A DNA stretch of 64,000 bases from Cristatella mucedo (lineage: Eukaryota > Bryozoa > Phylactolaemata > Cristatellidae): the NCBI GenBank assembly GCA_009760855.2, contig WPIO01000164.1, forward strand, positions 428,001 through 492,000. Direction: 5' to 3'. Below the pieces are notes generated by a model that saw only the letters and a list, made by a program, of their open reading frames with translations, was not told the origin of the DNA and made no database searches. Within the stretch, counting starts at the first letter, position 1. Each line of letters begins with the position of its first letter. Below, piece after piece: positions 21,190 through 32,666 of the stretch. The position numbers and the translations under genes are program-made.

Positions 21190-21925
21190 GACCTTCTAGG
21201 TGATTGACGACTTAGGCTAGCTTCTCATGTCACCAAAGCACAGAGAAGGCCTGCTGGCCCAAAGGCATGTGCATGCTAGCACGTACAGCTGGTACAAAAC
21301 TCTGAAGCTAGGCTTGCCTTTCGTAAGCATCGCTGTTGTCACATCTCACCACTTCTTTCCGACCTGCTCTTGCAATCAATCGAGCAACGAACTGACTTCG
21401 AGGTTTTGTCGCTCACTTTCAGGTTCCTTCATGCTTTCACTCCAACCTATCTTTTAGATCTACTTCCGCACCAGGCCAAGCATTGCACCACCCGCTTTTC
21501 GGAATCCAACAGTTTAATAATACCTCGTACAAACCACAAATCCTTTGAAAACCGGGCACTGAGTTCCTATGTTCCAAAAGCCTGGAATTCACTCCCAAAT
21601 TGTGTCACAGCATCCCCTGACTTGACCACATGTAAAAAGAAATTAAAACGCAACCTATCTAGGACAGCATTTATCAGCTCCCTGTGACTCCTCCTGTATG
21701 TGCTAATTCATGCTGACACTATGCAGGCTGCCACTAACCACACTAGCATGCTGACCCTGTGCATAGCACCCCTAACTATGTTATTCATGTTGTTTATCAA
21801 GCACGTTACCACTCACCATTCAATAGCATATCCCTTTGAAGCAAATCTAAAGCCCTTAGAAAGAGATTGAGTTCACAGAAAAGGAGACTGCTTTATCAAG
21901 TGGATTATTGGTATTATTATTAAGA
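21190..21925 (+). mobile_element. Family T LINE, 5'-truncated, plus strand
   Basis: Frames at 21227-21457 and 21370-21687 include QSIEQRTDFEVLSLTFRFLH, RFSESNSLIIPRTNHKSFEN and KAWNSLPNCVTASPDLTT, then the 3' UTR with GCACCCCTAACTATGTTATT and the 3' block AGAAAGAGATTGAGTTCACA, and a TTATTATT tail at about 21920. Confidence 0.78.
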
Positions 21926-22392
21926 TGAAATAATAGAATTATCACAGTAATTGTATTTATAGATATATATTTTTAATATTAATATTATTATTGTAATCAC
22001 GTACGTAATAATTCAATTTCAAATGAGAACCGGTTACGTGACTGCAGGCCAAGCCAAACGCTGCCACTGCTGATTTACGGAAGTGTCGGTTTTTTAAGCG
22101 ATCTGCCTAAGATAACTTGGCGAACTTCAGTCAGTGAAAGATATAGGGAAAAGCCGCTTCCGGTGGAAACACATTAAATGCACCTACTGTTACTTCGCTA
22201 ATTTTGGCACAGTATAAATCTTTTGATACTATTATTACCATTACAAACTTGTAAATGTTAAGCTAATTTAGGAACTTATTGATGAATGAATCGTGATGCT
22301 ACGGACTTAATTTCTGCAAGACTAGTGTCACTGCTCACTATATACTTGCTTATTCAACCTTTAGCTGTCTTTTTCATTTTTATTCATTGTAC

Positions 22393-22556
22393 TAGCTGAC
22401 TCAACAGCCTCTTTTTATAGCGACAGAAAATAATGTATTGCTATCGCCACCGCTTGCAGTAGCGATAAAGTATCTTCCACCACAGCTTTTGAACCCACGA
22501 CCTTGGGACCAAGGTCGTGAAAAGCAACCCCTTACCCACTGTGCCATCACGGCTCA
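22393..22556 (-). mobile_element. tRNA-derived SINE, group 1
   Basis: Same body as the other group 1 copies, with ACGACCTTGGGACCAAGGTC keeping the inverted repeat by paired changes, and TGTGCCATCACGGCTCAACC at the head end. Confidence 0.78.
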
Positions 22557-22876
22557 ACCCATATACATATTTTCATACCTATGCCTGGATGCTAAACCCA
22601 AAACCTGTACACCTAGATTGAAACCCAAAAACTAAAGTCGGAACAAAATTAAAAATCCTAGGAGTAAGCCGTAAGCCGTAAATGACAGAATATACGATTA
22701 AATTGTTTACCCAAATTTAAAAGACCTCAAGCTAAAAGATGACAGAAAATGCGTTACTTTACCATAAATGTCAACATTAGTTGGTGAAAGTGTTAAACAG
22801 CCTGCTTTGAACACTGTGCACATAGCCGATCTAACATTGCAGTCTTAACTAACGATTCAATATTAGCTGGTCCAAA

Positions 22877-22970
22877 CTGATAACAATAATAACAATAATG
22901 CTGATACATTAATTATAGCACCTTCAAAAAACTCAATTTCTTTTCAGGCTCTTTAAATTTGCCACAAGGA
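22877..22970 (-). mobile_element. Family T LINE 3' tail, decayed
   Basis: AATAACAATAATGCTGATAC, then TAGCACCTTCAAAAAACTCA and TTTCTTTTCAGGCTCTTTAA correspond to the reversed 3' block. Confidence 0.5.
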
Positions 22971-22974
22971 AGCA

Positions 22975-24278
22975 TGATTGCGTGGCTTTTGGCCATTGGT
23001 CACGAAGTTCTGCTCGAACGATTGAGAACAACGATCGGTCTGGCAGACGAAGCACTGGCATGGTTTAAATCATACTTGTCTGATCGTGCTCAATCCGTGT
23101 CGTGTGGGGGTCAGGTCTCAGACATGAGAAGGGTCACCTGTGGAGTCCCTCAAGGGTCTGTACTTGGTCCCTTGCTGTTCTCCATTTATACGCAACCTCT
23201 GGGAAAAGCGATTAAAGCCCATGGAATAGGATATCACTTCTATGCTGACGATACTCAGTTGTATTTGTCATTTAAACCGTCGGAATCTGCTGCTGCAACT
23301 AAAAAACTGAATGCTTGCCTTGCCGATATTCGTTAATGGATGACGGACAATTCCTGAAATTAAATGACGATAAAACCGAACTGCTTCTCATAGGACACCC
23401 TAAGCGTATGGCTGGATTAAAAGGCTTTGCTGTTCTAATAGGTGATGCTATTGTGCGACCTTCACCACGTGCTCGTAATCTAGGTGTCGTGTTTGACAGC
23501 TGCCTCAATTTCAAAAGCTTCATTCAGAAGACTGCCTCTACAGCTAGCCATTCCATCCGATCCTTATCCAAGATTAGAAACTGTCTCCAACAGTGGCTTG
23601 TAAAAAATTTAACTAGCTCTTTAGTTCTGTCTCGGCTTGATTATTGTAATTCCCTTTTGGCTGGGCTACCAAAGAAAGCCATTATGCCACTACAACGGAC
23701 TATGAATATGGCTGCAAGGCTGGTCTTCAAGTCCCAGCGGTTTGAGCACCTGTCACCTTTGCTGGAAGAGCTGGGATGGTTGCTGGTTGAGCAAAGGATG
23801 CAGAGCAAAGTTCTTACGCTGACCCACAAGGCCCGCCACGGCTTGGCTCCTTCATACCTAGCTAAACTGCTGCATCAGTTTCAGCCTGTTCGCGTCCTCA
23901 GGTCCTGTGTGGACAATAAATTGGCTGTCCCATTCCTCCGCTTAAAGACAGTTGGCGACAGAAGCTTTAGCTCTGCAGGTCCTAGACTGTGGAACTCGCT
24001 GCCATAATTCTTACGCAACGACATCTACTCTCCAACTGCCGACTATGGCACATATTTTTCAGCGGTCCTGAACTGCTACTTCTATGCTACTCACTACCTC
24101 AACTGCTCTCCTGACTCTGCTATGCTTCCCACTTTCTCTTTAATGCGTGAGACGAAGTCTGTTGGCTACCGAATGCGTACCGAAAGCCGCTTAGGCTGTG
24201 AGTGGGCTATACAAAAATCTCCTGCTTAACCCCCACATGGTCTTTATGACTTTGTGGAGTTACTGACGGAGATACATT
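22975..24278 (+). mobile_element. Family P LINE, best-preserved copy (reverse transcriptase and 3' end)
   Basis: Two overlapping frames, 22959-23336 and 23315-24007, carry most of a CR1/L2-type reverse transcriptase: GHEVLLERLRTTIGLADEAL, GVPQGSVLGPLLFSIYTQPL, YHFYADDTQLYLSF (catalytic YADD), then LNDDKTELLLIGHP and SSLVLSRLDYCNSLLAGLP, DNKLAVPFLRLKTVGDRSFS, RLWNSLP. A TAA stop and a one-base shift near 23335 break the frame. A 3' UTR of about 270 bases follows, ending GTTACTGACGGAGATACATT. The 5' part (endonuclease) is missing. Not active. Confidence 0.88.
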
Positions 24279-24960
24279 GGCAGCATGCTCTATAAACAAC
24301 AAGAATAACGTGGTTAAGGGTGACATCCACAGGGTCAGTATGCAAGTATGCTTAGTGGTAGAATGCACAGCATTAGCACACATAAGCAGTTTAAGGACAA
24401 ATCACAGGGACCCACTAAATGCTGTGATAAAGATATGTCTTTTAAGCTTCTTTTTAAACGTGTTCAAGTGAGTGGGTGTCGTGAAGCAAGGCGGGAGTGA
24501 GCTCCCGGCTTTGGGAGCATACGAGTTAAAGGAGCGGTTTTCAAAGGATTTAAGGTTTGGACGAGGTAGAGGCAAACCCTTGGATTTCAAAACTCGTTGG
24601 GTACAATGCTTAGCTTGGTTAAGATAGATCTAATACGCAGACTGGAGCAGATAAAATACTGGAGCTGGAAGGGAGTGATACAACCTTCAAGGCGACACGT
24701 TGCTTGACCGGGAGCCAGTGCAGGTCAATGAAAAGTGGTGAGATGAGGTAGCTGTAATTCTCAAGACAGACAAGCCTAGCTGTAGAGTTGTGCACTAGCT
24801 GCAAGTGCCTCGTTGCACATACCGGTAGACCACCAAGCAGTGAGTTACAGAAGATGAGATGATGTGTCATTAATGTAAGTACCAATTTCGATGTGGTACA
24901 CCTTTCAAAACAAGCCCGATTTTTAGCCACGTTGTGACAATTGAAGAGAAAAAAACGGAG
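24279..24960 (-). mobile_element. Family T-like LINE, 5'-truncated
   Basis: Reverse frames at 24402-24590 and 24619-24930 read LICNSLLGGLPVCATRHLQL-like and LHWLPVKQRVALKVVSL, with PRPNLKSFENRSFNSYAPKA. Starts head-on against the 3' end of the preceding family P copy. Confidence 0.7.
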
Positions 24961-25109
24961 ACAGATTTTGTGACTGGCAATTTCAAATATCTTTTTTGTT
25001 TCACAATTTATAAAAGAACTTTAAACCGCACATGGAAATAAAGTGTGGACTGCATGAGGGTAACAAGCAGGCTGACTTGAGAAATCACAGATGCACAATC
25101 CAAAAATGC

Positions 25110-27118
25110 TGATGTTGACAATAAACCATCTCCTCAACCGTACCCAGATTTGATCCTTACCTGATGATCATTGTGATGATCTAGCCGATTACTTCTAGCT
25201 TCTCTCGATTCTTTGTGCAGAAGATAGACAAGATCAGGGAATCCAACCCTGCAATGACCACGTCCCCACTAGAATGCTGTTCCTCAGTTCCTGGCTGCCC
25301 CTCAATGTCTGCATTTAAGAAGGTCATGAGTGATCTGGTATTAAAGTTCGTATCTCAATCAAAGAAGACAACAAGTCCTCTGGACCCTATTCCCATTGTC
25401 CTACTCCTACTTTGAATTGATCTGCTGCTGCCATGCATAACTAACATCATTATTATGTCATTAGCTTAAGGTCATGTCCCAGCACCTTTTAAAAACCTGA
25501 AGTCAGGCAACTTCTCATGAAAGCGACACTAGACCGAGAGAACTTAAGGAACTACCGCCCAGTCTCCCTTCTACCATTCCCATCAAAGACACTGGAACAG
25601 TCGTGGCAGACCAGCTGAACTCATAAATCGAAACCTCACACCTTGCGAGTTCCAGTCTGGCTTTAGAGCTAATCACTCCACAGTATCAGCATTGCTTGGG
25701 GTATACAACGACCTACTTAGGAATGTGGACATGGGTAGAGTATCTCTGCTTGTTTTGCTCGATCTTTCAGCAGCTTTTAATACCATTGATCACAAAGTTG
25801 TTCTAGAGCGCCTCTCATCTCGCCTGGGCATCACTGACACTGCTCTGCAGTGGTTCAGGTCCTATCCCAGTGGGAGACTCCAGAGTATTGACGTGAATAA
25901 ACAAAGATCATCCGAAGTACCTCTGAAATATGCAGTACCTCAGGGCTCCGTGCTAGGTCTGGTTCTTTTCACGGTTTATACTCTCCCTCTTGCTGAGGTG
26001 ATTGCCAAGCACAATCTAGGCTTTCACTTCTATGCGGATGACACTCAGTTGTACCTTTGCTGTGATCCCTCACAGCTTTCAAGCACCTCAACTCACTTGC
26101 TGCATGCATTGATGACATCTGCACATTGATGGCAGCAAATTTTCTAAAACTAGGCGATGATAAAACTAACTTACTAATTATGGGCAAACCCATTGTGATT
26201 GGGAGATTGGAAAGGCTGACTCTCAAAATTGGCTCTGCCAGCATATCTCCTGTTGAATCAGCTCGAAATCTAGGTGTCTTTTTCTAAAGCGACCTCTCAT
26301 CAGACGACAATATCAGCTCCACATACAAATCTGCCTAATTTCAGCTCGATAACATTCCTAAAATTCGGGCTTGTTTAGATAAGGATACCACGTCCAAGTT
26401 GGTCAATGCATCCGTGACATACCGTCTCAACTTCTGCAACTCACTGCTCTCTGGCCTACCAGGATGAGCGATCGGGCGATTGCAGCTGGTGCAAAACTCT
26501 GCAGCTAGGCTTGTCTGTCGTGAGCCTCGCTGTTGCCACATTACTCCACTTCTCGCTTACCTGCACTGGCTACCAGTCAAGCAATGGATGGACTTCAAGG
26601 TTTTGTCGCTCACTTTTAGGTCCTTTCATTCTATAGCTCCAACCTATCTCTCAGATATACTACTCCATCAGGCCAGTCATCGTACCACCCGCTTTTCAGA
26701 ATCTAACAGTCTACAAATACCTCATACGAACGTTAAATCCTTTGGAGACCGTCTATTTAGTTCGTATGCTCCCAAATCCTGGAACTCCCTCCCGATCTGC
26801 TTCAGAACATCCCCTGACCTTACCACATTTCAAAGGAACTTAAAAACACACCTGTTTAGTACCGCATACAGTGGGTCACTGTGATTCGTCCTTGATGTGC
26901 TTATGCGTGCTGACACCATGCATGCTGCCAGTAACCACATTTGCATGCTGACCCTGTGCATGTCACCCCTAACCATATTATTCATTTTGTTTATTTTTCA
27001 AGCATAATTTTGCTTACCATTCAATTGCATTTCAGTCTGCAGTAAATGTAAAGCGCCTAGAAAGAGATTAAGGTCTCTGAGGGTGCTTTGTCAAGTGTAT
27101 TATTAGTAGTAGTAGTAG
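25110..27118 (+). mobile_element. Family T LINE, longest copy (reverse transcriptase to tail)
   Basis: Plus-strand pieces in order: FVQKIDKIRESNPAMTTSPL-like segment (25215-25415), LLVLLDLSAAFNTIDHKVVL, PQGSVLGLVLFTVYTLPLAE and FHFYADDTQLYLCC (25692-26129), LQLVQNSAARLVCREPRCC, LHWLPVKQWMDFKVLSLTFR, RTSPDLTTFQRNLKTHLFS (26480-26884), then the 3' UTR and the block AGCGCCTAGAAAGAGATTAA with a TAGTAGTAGTAG tail at about 27110. Several frameshifts; not functional. It defines family T. Confidence 0.88.
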
Positions 27119-27388
27119 TGTTATAACGACAACTACTCTCCTACTGCCGACTTTTGCACATCCTTTTCTGCGGTCCTGAGCTGCTACTTCTGTGTTAATC
27201 ACTACCTCAACTGCACTCCTGACTCTGCAATGCTTCCCACTTTCTCATCGTTGGATGAGACGAAGTCTGTTAGGTACCGAATGTGTACCAAAAGCCTTTT
27301 AGGCTGTGAGTGTGCTGCACCTAATCCTCCTGAGTAACACCAACATGTTCCTTATGACTTTGTGGAATTACAGAAGGAGATCCATGGC
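27119..27388 (+). mobile_element. Family P LINE 3' end
   Basis: TTATAACGACAACTACTCTC, CCTACTGCCGACTTTTGCAC, GAGCTGCTACTTCTGTGTTA and TTAGGCTGTGAGTGTGCTGC match the 3' UTR of the copy at 22975-24278. Ends GAATTACAGAAGGAGATCCA. Directly follows the family T tail. Confidence 0.72.
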
Positions 27389-28696
27389 ATAGGGTCAGTA
27401 GTTGACAGCACACTACGGTGGGAGAGTACTTAACCTGTGGTGTGACCATGTGGCCAAAGGAGCATGCACATGGGCCTCACGAAAATAAACTAATTATTGG
27501 CTAAAATTGGCCTTAATTATGTTGCTTTTAGATCGCCAAAATGATTGCTGAGATCTTTCATTGCAACTTAGAGTTTTCGGCACGCTCAAAACAAGAGATC
27601 ATCAAGATTGCTTTGGACAGTTGTTGTGTCTGGAAATTTATAAAGGAGATCGTGGCATTAGCCACTCCACTACTAGTTTTTCTATAGATTGAGCTACGGA
27701 AGGAAAAAACCTATAGTAGTAGCATGAACTAAGGCCTTTGAGTGAGTTGATTTAAGGTAGATCGTATTCAATACAAGCAACGAAGGACAATGGATTTATA
27801 TAGCATCGTGTTACACAGAATTAACCAATAGTTCATAAAAAAAATCAAGGAGCTTTATAAGTAAAAGATTCGGAGTTTCAGCCACCCAGATGGCCTCAAA
27901 GTTAGGAGTGAGTTAACTCAGCACTTGATGCTTGAGGTATGGGATACTAGATGAATTTCTAAACTTTTCGGGAACTCCAGATTAGTCAATTTAGCCCTTT
28001 CGCACTCAGTCGGCAAATCCTGCCGGAATATTCATTTCACGTATAATAACCAAGGAATCGACATCTATAAACTCAGTTAAATTAAAACAACGACACAATT
28101 GTGGGCTATCCGATCAAGCTAAATAGTAAAGTTGAACCCAGACGGTGAACTTGTATTAGAAGCTGACTCAGTTGTTGGAGAACAGGATGACTGGGCGGAA
28201 AGCCTGGTTGAGCATACCGACTAGGCAATTAACACTAATATCAAGCACCTAGATGTTTACGTGTCTTTAAGCTCTTATTACCTGTAAACTTGGGATCTAT
28301 GGAGATAGAATGATTTAATATGGTGAAATTAACTTACAGATGATTTCATAGGAGGCAGGCTTTAGAGAAGCTCGAATTACAGCATACAGCAGCTGGTAAG
28401 GAATGAAAGAGGTTTCCAGGGGGTTGAACTCTTATATATAAATCATTGCTTGAATGACCAATATACGGAGATAAAAACCTCAGAAGTTTACTTGTATTAG
28501 GAATTCAAACGCATTTATGAGAGCTGTATATGTCAATCTTAACGCCAGTAGAACTTTTTATCTGTGTGAGTTAGTTCAAATAAGGCATCAAATCAGTGGA
28601 TTTTGATACGTATTTGTCTCCCTGCATGAGTTATACCACTGTCTGATTCGAATCCCTGCATCTGTGCAATTGTCTAGCTACACCACGCATACTTAC
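27389..28696. other. Intron, no gene or repeat recognised
   Basis: Mixed-composition sequence with no recognised repeat, exon or ORF of note. Confidence 0.5.
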
Positions 28697-28933
28697 GCAC
28701 GCAAACTTGAGGTTTCTTACTCCAAGTACCATTTTTGAGACACTTCATAATCATTTCTAAGTCTCCATCAGGATTAGTGTATCCAACCTTGCATCTGTAA
28801 GTTATATTTCCACCAGGGGAGAAGTCTCTGACCAGTATAAAAGCGTTTTGAGGAATGCCTGTAAGATACTGAGCTCGCCAATGCACTATTCTGCAGAACA
28901 TGATCTTTAATTTTTGTGTGGAAGCTTGCCATG
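28697..28933 (-). CDS. Receptor exon: sushi/CCP domain 3
   Basis: Acceptor GATTTCTGCTTTTAG, donor GTAAGT, phase 1 at both ends, 79 codons. After a short leader (WQASTQKLKIMF) it encodes CRIVHWRAQYLTGIPQNAF, then FSPGGNITYRCKVGYTNPDG and MKCLKNGTWSKKPQVC. Four cysteines, PGG.ITYRC.VGY, NGTWS and closing QVC are clear sushi marks. An alternative acceptor (TTCTGCAG at 28891) would give a different phase and was not used. The intron upstream is only 53 bases. Confidence 0.85.
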
Positions 28934-28986
28934 CTAAAAGCAGAAATCACTTGTATTGCTGCTGCGGCTATCGATTCAAATATTAC

Positions 28987-29136
28987 CTGGATCGTAGCAG
29001 CAGGACTCTATCTCCACAGGAGAGTCGTAGCAGTGCAGCCCACGGCATTCGTACTGCCCGGAAATGCAACTTCTGGTACGCTGCCGTGAGCTAGATGGGC
29101 GGCAACCTGACCATTGTGACCACTCAGTCCAAGTAA
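28987..29136 (-). CDS. Receptor exon: thrombospondin type 1 repeat 3
   Basis: Acceptor ACTTATGTTTTAG, donor GTAATA, phase 1 at both ends, 50 codons. It encodes TWTEWSQWSGCRPSSSRQRT, then RSCISGQYECRGLHC and the close ESCCYDP. The W.EWS.WS.C start, R.RSC and six cysteines are typical of TSP1. It follows the second lectin-like domain as the second TSP1 follows the first. Confidence 0.88.
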
Positions 29137-29330
29137 CTAAAACATAAGTTAGTCATTATTAAGATGCAGGCTCTTTTAATAAATTTAAAATCGAATATTA
29201 ATTGGCACTACCAAATTGTTTGAGGTCAACTGCTGAGACGTTTTTCTCGTTGACAATTTTACGTTTGACTTCAAAAAATGAGGTATTGCTACTTGCCAGC
29301 GAATGCAGATACAAATTTAACTATATTTAC

Positions 29331-29489
29331 CTTTAAAGACCGCAACATCCAGAAAGCAAAACGCTTGTTGCATGGAATTGCAGTCTGTCATGATAAGCGT
29401 GCCATTGTTAAGCCATGCTGGGCATTTGTTTTGTGTACCAGAAAATGCATTCTCGGGTTTCTCAGATACAAGGTTTAAATCCAACGTCT
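29331..29489 (-). CDS. Receptor exon: C-type lectin-like domain 2, C-terminal half
   Basis: Acceptor TTTATTGAAAG (weak tract), donor GTAAAT, phase 1 at both ends, 53 codons. It encodes NAFSGTQNKCPAWLNNGTLI followed by MTDCNSMQQAFCF. The pattern C..WLNNGTL...C......FCF is the end of a C-type lectin fold (usually C.......C....FIC). The calcium-binding WND motif is not present, so sugar binding in the classical way is doubtful. A second possible acceptor lies at ATCTGAG but would give phase 0. Confidence 0.65.
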
Positions 29490-29701
29490 CTTTCAATAAA
29501 CGTAAAATTAAAATTAAAATTTCTGAAAATTGCATATTTCATAACAACTACCGTATTAGATGACGAACATGGAGCGTGAAAAGACTACAAAACATCAATT
29601 CAGCTGGCGCTCCACATTTAGGGTGGCTGAGTAGCTTTGCATAAATATTTATACAGAAAACTGCCACAAGCAAAGACTCGAGCGCTTAATGTAAACTAAT
29701 C

Positions 29702-30320
29702 TAATGTAACGTAGTTTCATGTATCTCTGTCGTCAATTCCAAAAAAACGTGGTGACTATGTCGGTGTTATCCAGGAGAGTTTTGCATAGTGACTATGTCG
29801 GTGTTATCCAGGAGAGTTTTGCATAGTCCACTCACAGCCTAAGCGGCATTCGGCTTTTTGGTAAGCATTCAGTAGCAACAGACTTCATTTTACACAAAAA
29901 AAAGAGAAATTGGGAAGCATAGCAGAGTAAGGAGAGCAGTCAGTAGAGGTAGTGCTTAGCATGGCAGTAGCAGCTCAGGACCGCTGAAAAGAATGCTTCA
30001 CTGTCGGAAGCAGGAGAGTAGTTACCATTGCATAAGAATTGTGTAAGCGAGTTCCACGTTCGAGGACCGGCAGAGCTAAAGCTTCTGCCACAATCAGTCT
30101 TCAAGCAGAGTAATGGCACAGCTAATGTATTCTCCATTCAGGACTTGAGGGCATGAGGAAGCTGAAACTAGGTCAGCAGCTCAGCTATGTTTCGAAGAGC
30201 CAAGCCGCGATGGGCCTTGTGGGTCAGTTTAAAAAAATTGCTATGTATTCTTTATTAAACCGGCAGCCATCCTAGCTCTTTTAGAAAAGGAGAAACTTGG
30301 CCAAACAACTGGAACTTGCA
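29702..30320 (-). mobile_element. Family P LINE 3' end with internal duplication
   Basis: Starts TAATGTAACGTAGTTTCATG and continues with the reversed family P 3' UTR and end of ORF2 (NKLAVPLLCLKT-like, RTWNSLTQFLCN). A 37-base unit is perfectly duplicated in tandem at 29752-29788 and 29789-29825. Confidence 0.75.
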
Positions 30321-31965
30321 AACAACCCCTTACAATTGGGTCGTGAATAAAGTTTAAAGATCGTGCCCATACAAAACACTAATTCATTCGATTACGGAGC
30401 TATTATAGGCTCTCCATTAGGCGTAACGATAAATGCATTGCTCGCTTAGGTTTTCAAGTTTAACTCAGATTACTCTTCTATACAGGTTTAAATTTTTAAA
30501 ACCTGAGATGGCAATACACTTATATGTACACTATATTGCTCTTTGGTAAAATTATTATTTATCCGTTTTAACAGAATTACGCATCAATATCTAATTTCTT
30601 GGAAGCATTGCTTTTAGAAGATGAACGAATAAGAAATACGGAGTTTTTAAGTTTTTTGACCATGAACAAGTAACCAGATATTGGAAAACCATTTACTTTA
30701 CCAAGCTGTTTTCACCAAAAGCAGTACATCAAACTCACTAAGATGAGTTTCAGTGAAAATTATTCCAGAGAGGCGTGGTTTTTCAGGTTCACTTTATAAA
30801 TCACGCCTACTCAGCCCTACACGGATACCATACTATTGATTGTAATACAATGAAAGTACCCATAGGTTTCTCACTAATGACTCGCCCCAAAGGTCAACTC
30901 TCCGACTGTTATTTACAACAATCCCAAAGGCTAAAACCTAAGCCGCTAAAGAAAACTCTGCCCACCTGAGGATAAACCCAGCTTTGGCCAATTACTTTCT
31001 AAGATTATTCGCACTTTTTTTAGCCGCTGTACGTGCTTAGGGCAATCGTGATACGGCTACTTCCAAAAGAAGTAGCCGGAAGTGACTTCTGTTAGGTAAC
31101 TACACAATCGATTTGGATTATACAATTAATAGCTGCCGTAGCCGTATTAGCTAGGAGGTGAATTTTTGGCCACATTAATCCATTTCGCCTAAACCTATTA
31201 AATACTGAATCAGTTAATCCATTTTCACGCGATAAGCCATTCTCTTAGAGGTATCGGTTGTAGGATGTAATATGAAAGTGCTAGGCAGGACTAATTCCCG
31301 GGAGAGCATGCAGCTACCTACGAAAAATGTCCCAATGGCTTGAACAATGCTGCTGCTGTACTCATTTATAAGAAAGAAATAGTTTGTTTATTTTGACCAC
31401 GATCACGAGCTGTAAGAAGTAACACTTGACAATAGTGGCAATTCACTTTCTCACTGACTAGCCATTTGGTTATTGACCTAAATATACCACTTCTTTGTTA
31501 TAAGTAATTTGGTATTTCTGTAAGAAGTGCTTTCAAGAGCTCGCGAATCATTTGGGAGAGCTGAAGGTCACCAATTTAGGTTGCATAAATGATTGCGAGG
31601 CATTAATGTTAACGATCAACCTTTGTATTGGCGTAGGATTTCCTAAAATAGAATTGGCTTCGGAGCACATAAGAGCTGGTTTCCAATATAATGAATATTT
31701 TGAATTAACGTCAGGCAATGTGTTCTGCTTGCTAAAGCTTGGGAAGGCATGAGAGAATCTTGTATAGACCCGAAGAATTCAGCAAGCAGTCAGACATTAG
31801 TCACACTAGTTAATTAAGGCCCGAAGTCAGTAACAGGTACTGAACACCTCACAATTTTCTAAAAGCCCTAACCGCACAGAAAAAGAGACATTCAAGCGAC
31901 CAAGACGCTTCTATACTTTCTGCTGTTTGCTCATGCCTGTGCACGACTCTCTTTGAGAAGCTTAC
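30321..31965. other. Intron, no gene or repeat recognised
   Basis: Nothing recognised. Small ORFs on both strands lack domains. Confidence 0.5.
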
Positions 31966-32244
31966 CTCGAGTATGTTCATTCGTTGGGCTGCTCAATGTA
32001 GACCCAATACATGAGCTCGAAAATGTATCGATACATATGTGATCTGCAAGGTATATCAGCCAAAACTTTGGTGGAGAATGAATGGAATTCCCGATAAATG
32101 TTGCAACTCGCTGGGATAACCCACTAGCGTTTCCGGTTGCAGCCATCAAACTTGGAGCAGAGCAGGCAACGATCGCACTTTCGAAGGTGAATAGATTAGC
32201 ATGCTGCGATAGGCAAACTCCTGTTTCGTTTGAGTAGCTCCAGG
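31966..32244 (-). CDS. Receptor exon: C-type lectin-like domain 2, N-terminal half
   Basis: Acceptor AATCCGATGCAG (weak tract), donor GTAAGC, phase 1 at both ends, 93 codons without stop. It encodes WSYSNETGVCLSQHANLFTF, ESAIVACSAPSLMAATGNAS and PKFWLIYLADHICID. The run C......TF..A...C....SLMA......L...V..FI......FWL follows the first half of a C-type lectin-like fold. It was missed at first because the exon has no ATG near its start. The tail after FWLIY is longer than usual. Confidence 0.68.
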
Positions 32245-32356
32245 CTGCATCGGATTTCTATAAAGAAACTAGAACTAACTAACTCTATAAGAAACAAGGC
32301 GAAAAAAATATTGCACAAATTTCATGAGATATATAATATTAGAATAACTAAGAAAC

Positions 32357-32572
32357 CGACCCTGGTACAACTCAGGATATTTGAATTGGTCCACTGTTCG
32401 GGCATCTTGCAGTACATAATTTGAATCTCCAACTCATTTTGGAATTCATATCCCTCTTCGCACTTAACAGCTATCCAGTCATTGAAGTTGAAGAGAGTTG
32501 ATTTGCCATATGTATTATAACTGATGACCTTCGAATACATAGGGATGGGTGGTAACTTTGAGCAGGTAATTC
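32357..32572 (-). CDS. Receptor exon: sushi/CCP domain 2
   Basis: Acceptor GATTTTTCTTAG, phase 1 in; donor uncertain. It encodes ITCSKLPPIPMYSKVISYNT, then FNDWIAVKCEEGYEFQNELE and MYCKMPEQWTNSNILSC. Four cysteines, I.VKCEEGY and W....LSC fit sushi. The only phase 1 donors nearby are GTTTCT (end at 32357, used here) and GTACCA inside the last cysteine codon; both are weak. The exon end may therefore be off by a few codons. Confidence 0.8.
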
Positions 32573-32666
32573 CTAAGAAAAATCAGAACTACATATCTGG
32601 AGCTCAGGCTACTCAGGCTAATCATTTAACCACATCACCAACCAAGTTAGAATAGTTTAAACTTAC

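Noticed and set aside
28900-29094. Plus-strand ORF opposite TSP1 repeat 3
   Set aside because: Antisense shadow of a receptor exon with clear TSP1 motifs on the minus strand.
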